DNA of 40,476 bases from Phycisphaerae bacterium (GCA_012719955.1 JAAXZI010000191.1:1-40476), one strand, 5' to 3'; shown: positions 8,645 through 15,752, counted from the stretch's first letter. Notes: generated from the sequence alone by a model not told the origin. Numbers and translations are program-made.

Positions 8645-8849
8645 GATGCGGTTCCCGGCAGTCCCAGATGAGGCTTCCCGGTAATCCCAGATGAGGCTTC
8701 CCGGCAGTCGCAGATGTGGCTTCCCGGCGGTCCAGATAGGGCTACCCGGGAGCCCCAGATGAGGCTTTCCAGCGGTCCCAGATGCGGCTTTCCGGGGGTC
8801 GCAGATACGGCTTTCTGGCAGTCGCAGATAGGGTTTTCCGGCGGTCGCG
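8645..8849. repeat. 23-bp tandem array, nine units
   Basis: Nine contiguous units (two of 22 bp, seven of 23 bp) with the pattern GATGAGGCTTCCCGGCAGTC plus CCA; the total length matches 205 bp exactly. Units differ by a few substitutions. There are no unique spacers between units, so this is a minisatellite and not CRISPR. Confidence 0.85.
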
Positions 8850-8855
8850 GCCTTT

Positions 8856-8927
8856 CCCGCTTTCTCACCTTCTCACCTTCTCACCTTCGCACTTTCTCAC
8901 TTTCGCACTTTGACACCTTCTCACCCC
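8856..8927. repeat. Pyrimidine-rich 8-bp tandem array
   Basis: About nine 8-bp units, CTCACCTT (three identical at 8864-8887), then CGCACTTT, CTCACTTT and variants. It is the reverse complement in type of the array at 8206-8269, so the two bracket the 22- and 23-bp arrays as inverted arms. It ends 44 bp before pgi. Confidence 0.85.
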
Positions 8928-8970
8928 CGCACGCTCCACGCTCCCCGCACTTGATCGGAGCAGTTGCACA

Positions 8971-10380
8971 ATGAAAAATCAAACGACCAGCCTGAAGCTG
9001 AACACCAGTTACGTACACGACAACCGCCTGGGCCCGCATCGGCTCAGCGAGGAGGACCTGCACGGCCTGGCGCCGCGCGTGCGGGACATCATCGGCGAGA
9101 TCGAAGCCGAGCGCAAGGCCGGCAAGCATCGCTTCCGCGAGCTGCCGCATGAGCGGCCGCAGGTCGAGGACATCAAGCGCCTGGTCGCGGAGCTGCGCCC
9201 GGACACCGAGAACCTGCTCGTGCTGGGCATCGGCGGCTCGGCGTTGGGGAACATCGCCCTCCAGAGCGCGCTTAACCCCCTCACCTGGAATCTGCTGCAC
9301 AGCTCGGTGCGCAACGCCCCCCGGCTGTTCGTGCTCGATAACATCGACCCGGTCTGGTTTGAGGCGGTCATGCGAATGATCGACGACGACTGGGGCCGCA
9401 CGATCGTGAACGTCATCAGCAAGTCCGGCGAGACGGCCGAAACCTCCGCCCAGTTCCTCATCGTCCGCGACCGGATGATCCAGGCCCTCGGCGAGGAAGA
9501 GGCCGTTCAGCGGATCATCGTCACCACCGACCAGGCCAAGGGCACCATGCGCGGCCTGATCGACGCCGAGCGCCGGCGTCTGGGAGTGGAGAACGCCTAC
9601 CGCTCGCTGATCGTGCCGGACGGCGTCGGCGGCCGATTCAGCGTGTTGTCGCCCGTGGGGCTGTTCTCGGCGGCCATGTGCAACATCGACATCGACGCCC
9701 TGCTGGACGGGGCTGCGGCCATGGACGCGGCGGTCAGCGATCCTGACCCCATGGCCAACCCGGCCGCCCGCCTGGCCATGATCCATTACCTCTACATGGA
9801 GCGCGGCAAGTCGTTGCACGTGATGATGCCCTACAGCCAGCAGCTTCGCGACCTGGCCGACTGGTACCGGCAGCTCTGGGCCGAGAGCCTCGGCAAGATC
9901 CGCCCGGCGGACAAGAAGAACGTCGGCCCCACCCCCATCAAGGCCCTGGGCGCGACCGACCAGCACTCTCAGGTGCAGCTCTATCGCGAAGGGCCCAACG
10001 ACAAGCTCTTCACCTTCCTGGAGGTCGAGGAATTTGATGTCGATTCGGTCATCCCGCGCGCCTTCGACGATGTGGAAGCCATGGCCTACCTGGGCCGCAG
10101 CCGGGAGGGCACCCTCGGCGGACTGCTGGCCGCGGAGAAACGGGCCACCGAACTGGCCATGCTGGTCAGCCAGCGGCCGTCGCTGACCATCAAGTTCCCG
10201 GCGGTCAACGCCCGGACGGTCGGCGAGTTCATCTACCTGTGGGAGTCGGTTGTCCCCATCATGGGCAAGCTGATGGGCATCGATCCGTACGACCAGCCGG
10301 CGGTCGAGTTGGGCAAGAAGCTGACCTTCCACTTCATGGGCCGGGTCGGTTTCGAGAAACTGCCGCCGGAGATGGAATAG
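8971..10380 (+). CDS. pgi: Glucose-6-phosphate isomerase
   Basis: A 469-residue phosphoglucose isomerase interconverting glucose-6-phosphate and fructose-6-phosphate in the cytosol. It shows the SIS-type phosphate site (LVLGIGGSALGNIA near residue 84 and ISKSGETAET near 150), the PGI signature VGGRFSVLSPVGL (about 217-229), and the later ATDQHSQVQLYREGP segment with the catalytic His region. The length fits the shorter bacterial PGI group. The next gene, manC, also uses the fructose-6-phosphate/mannose branch, so the pair may feed sugar-nucleotide synthesis, although 526 bp of repeats separate them. Confidence 0.93.
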   Translation: MKNQTTSLKLNTSYVHDNRLGPHRLSEEDLHGLAPRVRDIIGEIEAERKAGKHRFRELPHERPQVEDIKRLVAELRPDTENLLVLGIGGSALGNIALQSALNPLTWNLLHSSVRNAPRLFVLDNIDPVWFEAVMRMIDDDWGRTIVNVISKSGETAETSAQFLIVRDRMIQALGEEEAVQRIIVTTDQAKGTMRGLIDAERRRLGVENAYRSLIVPDGVGGRFSVLSPVGLFSAAMCNIDIDALLDGAAAMDAAVSDPDPMANPAARLAMIHYLYMERGKSLHVMMPYSQQLRDLADWYRQLWAESLGKIRPADKKNVGPTPIKALGATDQHSQVQLYREGPNDKLFTFLEVEEFDVDSVIPRAFDDVEAMAYLGRSREGTLGGLLAAEKRATELAMLVSQRPSLTIKFPAVNARTVGEFIYLWESVVPIMGKLMGIDPYDQPAVELGKKLTFHFMGRVGFEKLPPEME

Positions 10381-10384
10381 TTTG

Positions 10385-10412
10385 GTCAGTTGTCAGTGGT
10401 CAGTTGTCAGTT
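10385..10412. repeat. Heptad array GTCAGTT
   Basis: Four 7-bp units (GTCAGTT, GTCAGTG, GTCAGTT, GTCAGTT) start 5 bp after the pgi stop, identical in type to 846-873. A 40-bp partial copy of the TIR element (GGGTGGCCCACC...) follows at 10418-10457. Confidence 0.8.
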
Positions 10413-10457
10413 GTTGCGGGTGGCCCACCTTCTTGATGGTGGAGCCGCGATTGGGAT

Positions 10458-10580
10458 GGGTGGCCCACCTCTTCAGAGGTGGGATCACGATTTTTGCGGT
10501 CGAGCGTTTTGTACTCCCACACGGGCCGCGTTGGGAAGCCCTGAAATCGCGAACCCAGGTTCACAGAACCTGGGCCACCC
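10458..10580. mobile_element. ~123-bp element with 10-bp terminal inverted repeats, copy 1
   Basis: The element begins GGGTGGCCCA and ends TGGGCCACCC, perfect 10-bp inverted ends. Inside are two strong hairpins: CCCACCTCT-TC-AGAGGTGGG next to the left end and CCCAGGTTC-ACA-GAACCTGGG next to the right end. A second copy lies 150 bp downstream with only scattered differences. No transposase is encoded, so it would be a MITE- or REP-like non-autonomous element. The type 'mobile' is inferred from structure and duplication. Confidence 0.6.
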
Positions 10581-10617
10581 GGCGGAGATGGAGTGAGGGA
10601 TAAGTGGTCGGAAAAGC

Positions 10618-10699
10618 GGTCAGCGATCAGCGGTCAGCTCTTGAGCGTCGTTGGTATCTCCAGAGCTGATCGCTGAATGCTGAAAGCTGACCGCTACTG
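10618..10699. repeat. Inverted heptad arrays (GGTCAGC / GCTGACC)
   Basis: Three units GGTCAGC/GATCAGC at 10618-10638 face five units GCTGATC, GCTGAAT, GCTGAAA, GCTGACC, GCTACTG at 10665-10699. The two runs are reverse complements in type and can fold on each other. Confidence 0.75.
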
Positions 10700-10730
10700 C
10701 GGGATTCTTGGCGACACGCAGTCGTTATGC

Positions 10731-10854
10731 GGGTGGCCCACCTCTTCAGAGGCGGGATCACGATTTTTTGCGATCGAGCGTTTTGTACGCCCACACGGGC
10801 CGCGTTGGGAAATCCTGAAATCGCGAACCCAGGTTCACAGAACCTGGGCCACCC
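10731..10854. mobile_element. ~124-bp element with 10-bp terminal inverted repeats, copy 2
   Basis: Same ends and internal hairpins as the copy at 10458-10580, with one extra T in the central T-run and a few substitutions. It is flanked on both sides by GCTGATC-type heptads (10665-10699 and 10856-10897). Confidence 0.6.
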
Positions 10855-10855
10855 G

Positions 10856-10897
10856 GCTGATCGCTGACTGCTGAACGCTGAAAGCTGATCGCTACCG
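10856..10897. repeat. Heptad array GCTGATC upstream of manC
   Basis: Six 7-bp units (GCTGATC, GCTGACT, GCTGAAC, GCTGAAA, GCTGATC, GCTACCG) run to within 10 bp of the manC start codon, directly against its ribosome-binding site. Confidence 0.8.
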
Positions 10898-10906
10898 AGG
10901 AATTCC

Positions 10907-11977
10907 ATGCGACACGCAGTGATTATGGCCGGCGGGTCCGGCACACGACTCTGGCCTCTGAGCCGACGATCGAAACCCAAGCAACTCCTGCGCATTTTCG
11001 GCGGGCAATCGCTGCTGCGCAAGTCGTTCGAGCGATTGAACCGTCTGTTGCCTCCCGAGCAGATCTACGTCATCACGGCCCGGGACTACCTGCCGGCCGT
11101 CGCCGCGGAACTCCCGGAGCTGCCGGCCGAGAACCTGATCGGCGAGCCCTGCCCGCGCGACACGGCCAACGCCGTCGGCCTTGCCGCCCACCTGCTGGAG
11201 CTGCGGGACCCGGACGGCACGATGGGCATTTTCACCGCCGATCAGATCATCACGCCGGTGGACGCCTTCCGCGATACGCTCCAGAAGGCATTCGAAACCG
11301 CCGAGCAGCACGCCGACGCCCTCATCACCTTCGGCGTCCCGCCCGCCTCGCCGCACACCGGCTACGGCTACGTGCATCGCGGCCGGTTGCTCTCATCGGG
11401 GGTCTACGAGGTCCGACAGTTCAAGGAAAAACCCGACCGGGCCACCGCGGAGACCTACGTGGCCAGCGGCGAGTACTACTGGAACAGCGGCATGTTCGTG
11501 TGGCGCATCGGCACCATCCTCGAACAGATCCGCAAGCACCAGCCGGCCATGGCTGAAGGCCAGCAACGGGTGGCCGCGCGGTTCGCCCGGAACCTGGCCT
11601 CGCCGGAGGCGGTGGAACAGTTCGGCAAGCTGCCGAAGATCTCCGTGGATTTCGCGATCATGGAGAAGGCCGACCGCGTCCTGGTGGTGGAGCTGCCCTG
11701 CGAATGGCTCGACGTGGGCTCGTGGACCTCGCTGGCCGAGATCCTCCAGGCCGACGAGGCCGGCAATACCCATGCCGCCCCGCGCGTGGCCACGCTCAGC
11801 GCGTCCAACAACATCCTCGTCAGCGAATCCGACCACCTGATCGCCGCCATCGGCGTCTCCGATCTGATTGTGGTCCATTCCGACGACGCGACGCTGATCT
11901 GCCGGCGCGAGGACGCCCAGCGGATCAAGGAACTGCTCGAAAATCTCAAGGAAACCCACGGAGAGCAGTATTCATAG
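10907..11977 (+). CDS. manC: Mannose-1-phosphate guanylyltransferase
   Basis: A 356-residue nucleotidyltransferase making GDP-mannose from mannose-1-phosphate and GTP. The signature MAGGSGTRLWPLSRRSKPKQLL (read in two parts, GGSGTRLWPLSR and KPKQLL) is at residues 8-27. It is followed by GEPCPRDTANAVG, FTADQII (sugar-nucleotide metal site), GYGYVHRG, VRQFKEKPDRATA, YYWNSGMFVW and a CEWLDVGSW motif. It has the short form without the C-terminal isomerase domain. GAGGAA lies just before the ATG, next to a heptad array. The product would serve glycans or fucose/rhamnose-type nucleotide sugars. Confidence 0.92.
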   Translation: MRHAVIMAGGSGTRLWPLSRRSKPKQLLRIFGGQSLLRKSFERLNRLLPPEQIYVITARDYLPAVAAELPELPAENLIGEPCPRDTANAVGLAAHLLELRDPDGTMGIFTADQIITPVDAFRDTLQKAFETAEQHADALITFGVPPASPHTGYGYVHRGRLLSSGVYEVRQFKEKPDRATAETYVASGEYYWNSGMFVWRIGTILEQIRKHQPAMAEGQQRVAARFARNLASPEAVEQFGKLPKISVDFAIMEKADRVLVVELPCEWLDVGSWTSLAEILQADEAGNTHAAPRVATLSASNNILVSESDHLIAAIGVSDLIVVHSDDATLICRREDAQRIKELLENLKETHGEQYS

Positions 11978-12000
11978 GCCAAACTCTCCGCCTGAGAATC

Positions 12001-12154
12001 ACCACGGAGGCATGGAGAAGACAAGAACTGGATGAGAATGAGAACAGCTTTTGAACAGGGGATAACGGAGAGAACAGAGCTCTTATTGATTATCTCTCTG
12101 TTTTCTCCGTTGCCTCCTGTTATAGAATTCTTCGTGTCTCCGTGTCTCCGTGGT
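12001..12154. repeat. Nested imperfect palindrome between manC and ruvX
   Basis: Inner arms 12051-12079 and 12096-12122 pair over about 27 bp with a few mismatches (core AACGGAGAGAACAGAG against CTCTGTTTTCTCCGTT). Outer arms ACCACGGAGGCATGGAG (12001) and TCTCCGTGTCTCCGTGGT (12137-12154) pair partly. The whole could fold as one long hairpin ending 5 bp before ruvX. The CTCCGTGGTGAA phrase is, as far as I recall, frequent in planctomycete intergenic DNA. Confidence 0.6.
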
Positions 12155-12159
12155 GAAGA

Positions 12160-12699
12160 ATGATGAGCAAGCGGTATCTGGGCGTGGATCTGGGCACCAG
12201 GCGGATCGGCCTGGCCGTCGGTGATTCCGAGGGTGGAGTGGTCACGCCCGTGGACGTGCTCGATGCCCGGCCCACGCCTGAAGCCAACGCCCGGGCGATC
12301 CTGGAGGCGGCCGACGAGTACGGCGTGGACGGCATCGTGATCGGCCTGCCGCTCAACATGGACGGCACGGAAGGCCCCCAGGCCAAGCTGTCCAGGAGCC
12401 TGGCCAAGGCGATCCAGGAAATCGTGTCCCCCACCTCTCCCCAAGCTGGCAAGGCAGGCACTTTGCCGGCCTCAGAAGGCGAGCAAGATGACCGCCCCCC
12501 TGACAACGTGATCAGCTCCCCCCCACGCTCCGGGAAATCGGCGATAAAGGTCTTCCTGCAGGATGAACGGCTGTCCTCGTTCGCCGCGGACGGGAAGCTC
12601 GTCGGGCGCGACCTGACCCGTAAAAAGAAAAAGGCCCGCCAGGATGCCCTGGCCGCGGCCGTGCTGCTTCAAGCTTTTCTGGAGCGTCACCGCAAATGA
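12160..12699 (+). CDS. ruvX: Putative pre-16S rRNA nuclease / Holliday junction resolvase RuvX (YqgF) with an insertion
   Basis: A 179-residue RNase H-fold nuclease. The family residues are present: GVDLGTRRIGLAVGD with the first catalytic Asp, GIVIGLPLNMDG, FLQDERLSS with the Glu/Arg pair, and RQDALAAAVLLQ with the last Asp. Typical RuvX is about 140 residues. The excess is a Pro/Ser-rich insert at about residues 90-127 (bases 12430-12543), between the helix and the strand leading to the DERL motif, in a surface-loop position. ATGATG allows a start at 12160 or 12163. Family role: maturation of the 16S rRNA 5' end. Confidence 0.85.
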   Translation: MMSKRYLGVDLGTRRIGLAVGDSEGGVVTPVDVLDARPTPEANARAILEAADEYGVDGIVIGLPLNMDGTEGPQAKLSRSLAKAIQEIVSPTSPQAGKAGTLPASEGEQDDRPPDNVISSPPRSGKSAIKVFLQDERLSSFAADGKLVGRDLTRKKKKARQDALAAAVLLQAFLERHRK

Positions 12700-12709
12700 C
12701 GCATACGCG

Positions 12710-12913
12710 TCAGACGCCAAAGAAGTTCTGGATTGCCACCAGAATGAACGTATCTACCACACCCGCAACGACTTGCGTCATCAATTCGGCGAAGATGGCC
12801 CGGAACTCCGGCCCCTTGAGGTAAGGGATGATCTGATCGAAGCCGAAGTCCAGCAACGGCAGCGCGAACAACGGCGCGCTCAGGCTATACAGCTTGATCG
12901 AGAGGTTCTTCAT
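12710..12913 (-). CDS. Small hypothetical protein
   Basis: A 67-residue protein with AAAGGAG nine bases before the ATG. It has two hydrophobic stretches (LSAPLFALPLLDFGF and QVVAGVVDTFILVAIQNFF). I know of no family. It is convergent with ruvX (10 bp apart) and follows the DUF486 gene on the same strand. The good ribosome site and the compact fit between neighbours are the main support. Confidence 0.55.
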   Translation of the reverse strand: MKNLSIKLYSLSAPLFALPLLDFGFDQIIPYLKGPEFRAIFAELMTQVVAGVVDTFILVAIQNFFGV

Positions 12914-12949
12914 CGCGGCAGACTCCTTTCTTACGTCGGCCGGTCTATC

Positions 12950-13297
12950 CTACGCTCCCCGCCTCAACCCCGCAGGTCCCGCCCCCGCCATCATGGCGAA
13001 GCCCACGAGGTAGTTCCATTTGAGCGGCTCGCGGAGGTAAACCACCGAGAAGACGGCGAAGACCAGCAGCGTGATCACCTCCTGCAGGATCTTGAGCTGG
13101 GCCCCGGTGTAGTGCTGCTGATAGCCGAGCCGGTTGGCCGGCACCTGGAAGCAGTATTCCACGAAGGCGATCAGCCAGCTCACCAGGATCACGACGGGCA
13201 ATGGGCGCAGGCTGAGCGGCCCCTTCAAGTGCCCATACCAAGCGATGGTCATGAAGACATTGGAAATGGTCAGCAGAATGATCGGCCACCAACCCAT
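12950..13297 (-). CDS. DMT-superfamily small membrane protein (DUF486)
   Basis: A 115-residue protein with four membrane helices. The segment WLIAFVEYCFQVPANRLGY and the later QLKILQEVITLLVFAVFS with YLREPLKWNYLVGFAMM match the DUF486 family, small relatives of drug/metabolite transporters. The last ~10 residues (GPAGLRRGA) do not look like the usual hydrophobic end, so a small indel near 12970-12985 may have altered the C-terminus. The transported compound is unknown. Confidence 0.75.
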   Translation of the reverse strand: MGWWPIILLTISNVFMTIAWYGHLKGPLSLRPLPVVILVSWLIAFVEYCFQVPANRLGYQQHYTGAQLKILQEVITLLVFAVFSVVYLREPLKWNYLVGFAMMAGAGPAGLRRGA

Positions 13298-13337
13298 GGA
13301 TCGGTCACCAACTCGTATTCATAATGTTCATAATGGT

Positions 13338-14624
13338 TTATATGCGGCGGATGCGCTCGCGGTGGTAGGCCAGGCGCTCCTCGGGAGTCATGGCGGCCAG
13401 GTTTGGATGGCCCTGGCCGTTAGACACCGGCCGAGCCGGGGAGGATGCCACGGCCGGGGTCGCGGGGGTTTGCGCCGGCCGGTCCGGCGACGCGGCCTGA
13501 GCGGCCGGTTTCCGGGCGGCGTTCTGGGAGCCGTTGGAGCCGTTGGAACGGCCGGCCGCTCGTCCGCCGGCCGGTACGACCACCTGGGTCGGGGCCGCAT
13601 AGCTCATCACCGGCGTCAGGAGTTGCATGTCGTCTTCCAGCGTTCGGTAGGGCCGGATGCCCAGTCCCTGCAGTACGCCGTGGTAGGCCCGCACGGCCTC
13701 CTCGGGCGAAATCTGTCCGTCTACGATCCGCCGGAGCATCTCGATGAAGGCCAACTGATTCTCGGCCATGTTGATCTTCCGGCCGAACAGAGCCACCCTG
13801 GCCCCGTACTTCTGGGCCTCGGCGATGAGCTTGAAAGCGTCGTAGGTGGTGCCCGCCCCGCCGCCCAGGATGCCGATCACAAGCTGCGGGTCGTAAGCGG
13901 CCAGCTCCTCGGTCCACTTGGGTCCGTGATAGACCATCTTCAGGAAGAGCGGCCGGCCGGAGTCAGGCACGCCGGCCAGCGTGCGGACGATCATGTCGTT
14001 GATGAAGCCGCCGAGCTTCTCGGGCGGGACCGGGTTGATGGCCGCGTTCGGATCGAAGACTTCCAGGAAGTGGCGGAAGCCCTTGCGTTCCGCTTCGAGG
14101 CGGAACTCGCGATAGGCGTTGAGCGTCTGGCGATCGAGTTCGAGATCGTTGTTGAAGGTCACGCTGTAGAGGCCCAGGTTGGCCCCCAGCGCCCGCTCGT
14201 GGTCCGCGCACTCGACCTTTCCGCACTGGATCTGCTCGATAGTGGCGGTACGGAACGGACGGGACGGTTCCCGGATGTAGACGCCCTCGCGCACCACGTG
14301 AATGTCGGTGGTGTCATTGGCCCGGGCCGCCGGCGTAACGTGCGAGTTTTCAAACAACCGCTCCTGGATGGCCAGAATCGCGTTGGTGTGGGCAGACATC
14401 AGCATGATGTCCACCAGTCCCTGCCGCACCACCTGGCGGATCAACTCTCGAAACTCGGGCAGGCTACGGAACCGGCCTTCCTGGGCATAATGCTCCGGCG
14501 ATTTACCCGGCGCGGCGATGCCGTAGGCCATATCAGCGTCCTTCGCATCCGCAATGATGAACTCGCGACACGACCGGTTCGCCTTGATCTTCGCCAGCTT
14601 GATGTCGAGACTCTTGGGGACCAT
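13338..14624 (-). CDS. Class I aldolase-like TIM-barrel protein with C-terminal linker and helix (microcompartment-associated)
   Basis: A 428-residue protein, last gene of the microcompartment locus. Residues about 1-340 look like a DeoC/LacD/FbaB-type TIM barrel: VDIMLMSAHTNA, FRHFLEVFDPN, PLFLKMVYHGPK (candidate Schiff-base Lys), ILGGGAGTTYDAFKLI (phosphate-binding-like) and ARVALFGRKINMAENQLAF. From about 345 a ~60-residue Ala/Pro/Ser/Asn linker leads to a short charged helix (LAAMTPEERLAYHRERIRRI). This layout resembles an encapsulation peptide on a tether. The reaction is unknown; a second aldol cleavage or isomerisation on the deoxysugar pathway is one possibility. The family assignment is motif-based and moderate. 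Confidence 0.65.
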   Translation of the reverse strand: MVPKSLDIKLAKIKANRSCREFIIADAKDADMAYGIAAPGKSPEHYAQEGRFRSLPEFRELIRQVVRQGLVDIMLMSAHTNAILAIQERLFENSHVTPAARANDTTDIHVVREGVYIREPSRPFRTATIEQIQCGKVECADHERALGANLGLYSVTFNNDLELDRQTLNAYREFRLEAERKGFRHFLEVFDPNAAINPVPPEKLGGFINDMIVRTLAGVPDSGRPLFLKMVYHGPKWTEELAAYDPQLVIGILGGGAGTTYDAFKLIAEAQKYGARVALFGRKINMAENQLAFIEMLRRIVDGQISPEEAVRAYHGVLQGLGIRPYRTLEDDMQLLTPVMSYAAPTQVVVPAGGRAAGRSNGSNGSQNAARKPAAQAASPDRPAQTPATPAVASSPARPVSNGQGHPNLAAMTPEERLAYHRERIRRI

Positions 14625-14656
14625 CTCTCCGCTCGCTAAAACGCCGACTAAGAGTA

Positions 14657-14766
14657 CCCCGCCTCTTCAGAGGTGGGGTTCACGCCGGGGCGGCAAGCCC
14701 TTCCCGGCACCTGCATGAGCGGGAATCCACTCCCGCTCGACGGGGTGCGAGAAAGGATGCTCGCAC
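14657..14766. repeat. Three successive hairpins between the two aldolase-like genes
   Basis: Palindromes lie at 14657-14678 (CCCCGCCTCT/AGAGGTGGGG), 14717-14738 (GAGCGGGA/TCCCGCTC) and 14745-14766 (GTGCGAG/CTCGCAC). The first shares the CCTCTTCAGAGGTGGG core of the elements at 10458 and 10731. None has a T-run on the minus strand, so they may stabilise or process the mRNA more than terminate it. Confidence 0.65.
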
Positions 14767-14775
14767 CAGCACACG

Positions 14776-15615
14776 TCACTTGCTGCCGGCCGCCATGATC
14801 CGATCCGTGATTTCCTGCACGATCCGCTCAATTTCCTCTTCGCTCAAAGCGGGTGCCTCGCCGGAAGCGGCCGCACCGTCGCTCTTGCCGCATCCGCAGC
14901 TCGAATCCGCGAAGCCGCGCCCGAACTCGGTGTTGACGCACATGTCCGCGCTCTCGAGGCGCCGCGGGTCCACGCCCATGCCGAACTTTTCCTTGAGATC
15001 GAGCAGTTCCTCGACCTTGGGCACGGCGATGCGATCCACCCGGCCGATCTGCTTGGCCAGCAGCAGGATGCGGCAGTAGGCGTCGAGAATCTCCGTCCAC
15101 CAGTAGGCATGCTCCAGCGTGTCGCCCCAGGAGACGGTGCCGTGATTCCGCAGCACGACGACCTTCGCGCTCTTCACGTGTGGCTTGATGGTCTGAGCAA
15201 AAGCCTCTCCGCCGGGGGTCTCGTAGGTGGTCTGGGGGATGGGACCGAGGAACACCTCGACCTCCGGCAGGATGCACGTCGGGATCGGTTCGCCGGCCAC
15301 CGCAAACGCCGTCGCGTGCGGCGGGTGGCAATGCACCACCGCCTTGAGGCTCGGATCGAGCTTGTAGATCTCCAGGTGCAGCAGCACTTCGCTGGTCCGC
15401 TTCCGCCGGCCGGCGATCTGTCGGCCGGTCATGTCCACCTTGCAGATGTCATCGGGCTTGAGCAACCCCTTGGACATCTGGGTAGGCGTGCAGAGCACCT
15501 CATTGTCGCTGATACGATACGAGATGTTGCCATCGTTGGCGGCCGCGAAGCCCTTGGCATAGATTCGATGGCCGATCTCGCAGATTTCTTGTTTGATCTT
15601 GAATTCGTTGATCAT
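14776..15615 (-). CDS. Class II aldolase (fuculose/rhamnulose-phosphate aldolase type), microcompartment signature enzyme
   Basis: A 279-residue zinc-dependent aldolase of the class II aldolase/adducin family, expected to cleave L-fuculose-1-phosphate or L-rhamnulose-1-phosphate to DHAP and lactaldehyde. Zinc ligands are visible in VVHCHPPHA and RNHGTVSWG; the catalytic Glu is probably in PEVEVFLGP. The phosphate site is NDGNISYR with a later SKG. The body ends near residue 235. After a SSCGCGKS cysteine cluster and a short Gly/Ala linker comes an amphipathic helix, SEEEIERIVQEITDRIMAA, of encapsulation-peptide type. In the described PVM microcompartment this enzyme is the signature aldolase; substrate choice here is inference. 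Confidence 0.88.
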   Translation of the reverse strand: MINEFKIKQEICEIGHRIYAKGFAAANDGNISYRISDNEVLCTPTQMSKGLLKPDDICKVDMTGRQIAGRRKRTSEVLLHLEIYKLDPSLKAVVHCHPPHATAFAVAGEPIPTCILPEVEVFLGPIPQTTYETPGGEAFAQTIKPHVKSAKVVVLRNHGTVSWGDTLEHAYWWTEILDAYCRILLLAKQIGRVDRIAVPKVEELLDLKEKFGMGVDPRRLESADMCVNTEFGRGFADSSCGCGKSDGAAASGEAPALSEEEIERIVQEITDRIMAAGSK

Positions 15616-15633
15616 GGAACACCAAATTTGTCA

Positions 15634-15725
15634 GTGGTCAGTTGTCGAGCTCGTAAGGGCTTATTCCTGGCGGGCGACCCGGCCAGTCTGATCCGACCGA
15701 TCCGACGGATCGGACCGATCGGACC
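15634..15725. repeat. GTCAGTT heptads and palindromic 9-bp array
   Basis: A short run of TCAGTGGTCAGTTGTC sits just upstream of the aldolase start. At 15690-15725 four 9-bp units follow: GATCCGACC, GATCCGACG, GATCGGACC, GATCGGACC. The first and second halves are near inverse, and the array is the reverse-complement relative of 901-936. Confidence 0.75.
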
Positions 15726-15752
15726 TCTCATGCACAACACACTCCTGACTCT

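Noticed and set aside
8645..8849. Possible CRISPR array
   Set aside because: Units follow each other without unique spacers and no cas genes are present; it is a minisatellite.
8380..8868. Minus-strand open frame of 162 codons with repeated SHT/FSHSPL phrases
   Set aside because: It is the translation of the 22- and 23-bp tandem arrays; the periods are not multiples of three and there is no ribosome site.
10382..10603. Open frames with GGITIFAVERF and TQVHRTWATR phrases
   Set aside because: They are translations of the ~123-bp element; the same peptide appears again from the second copy at 10677-10874.
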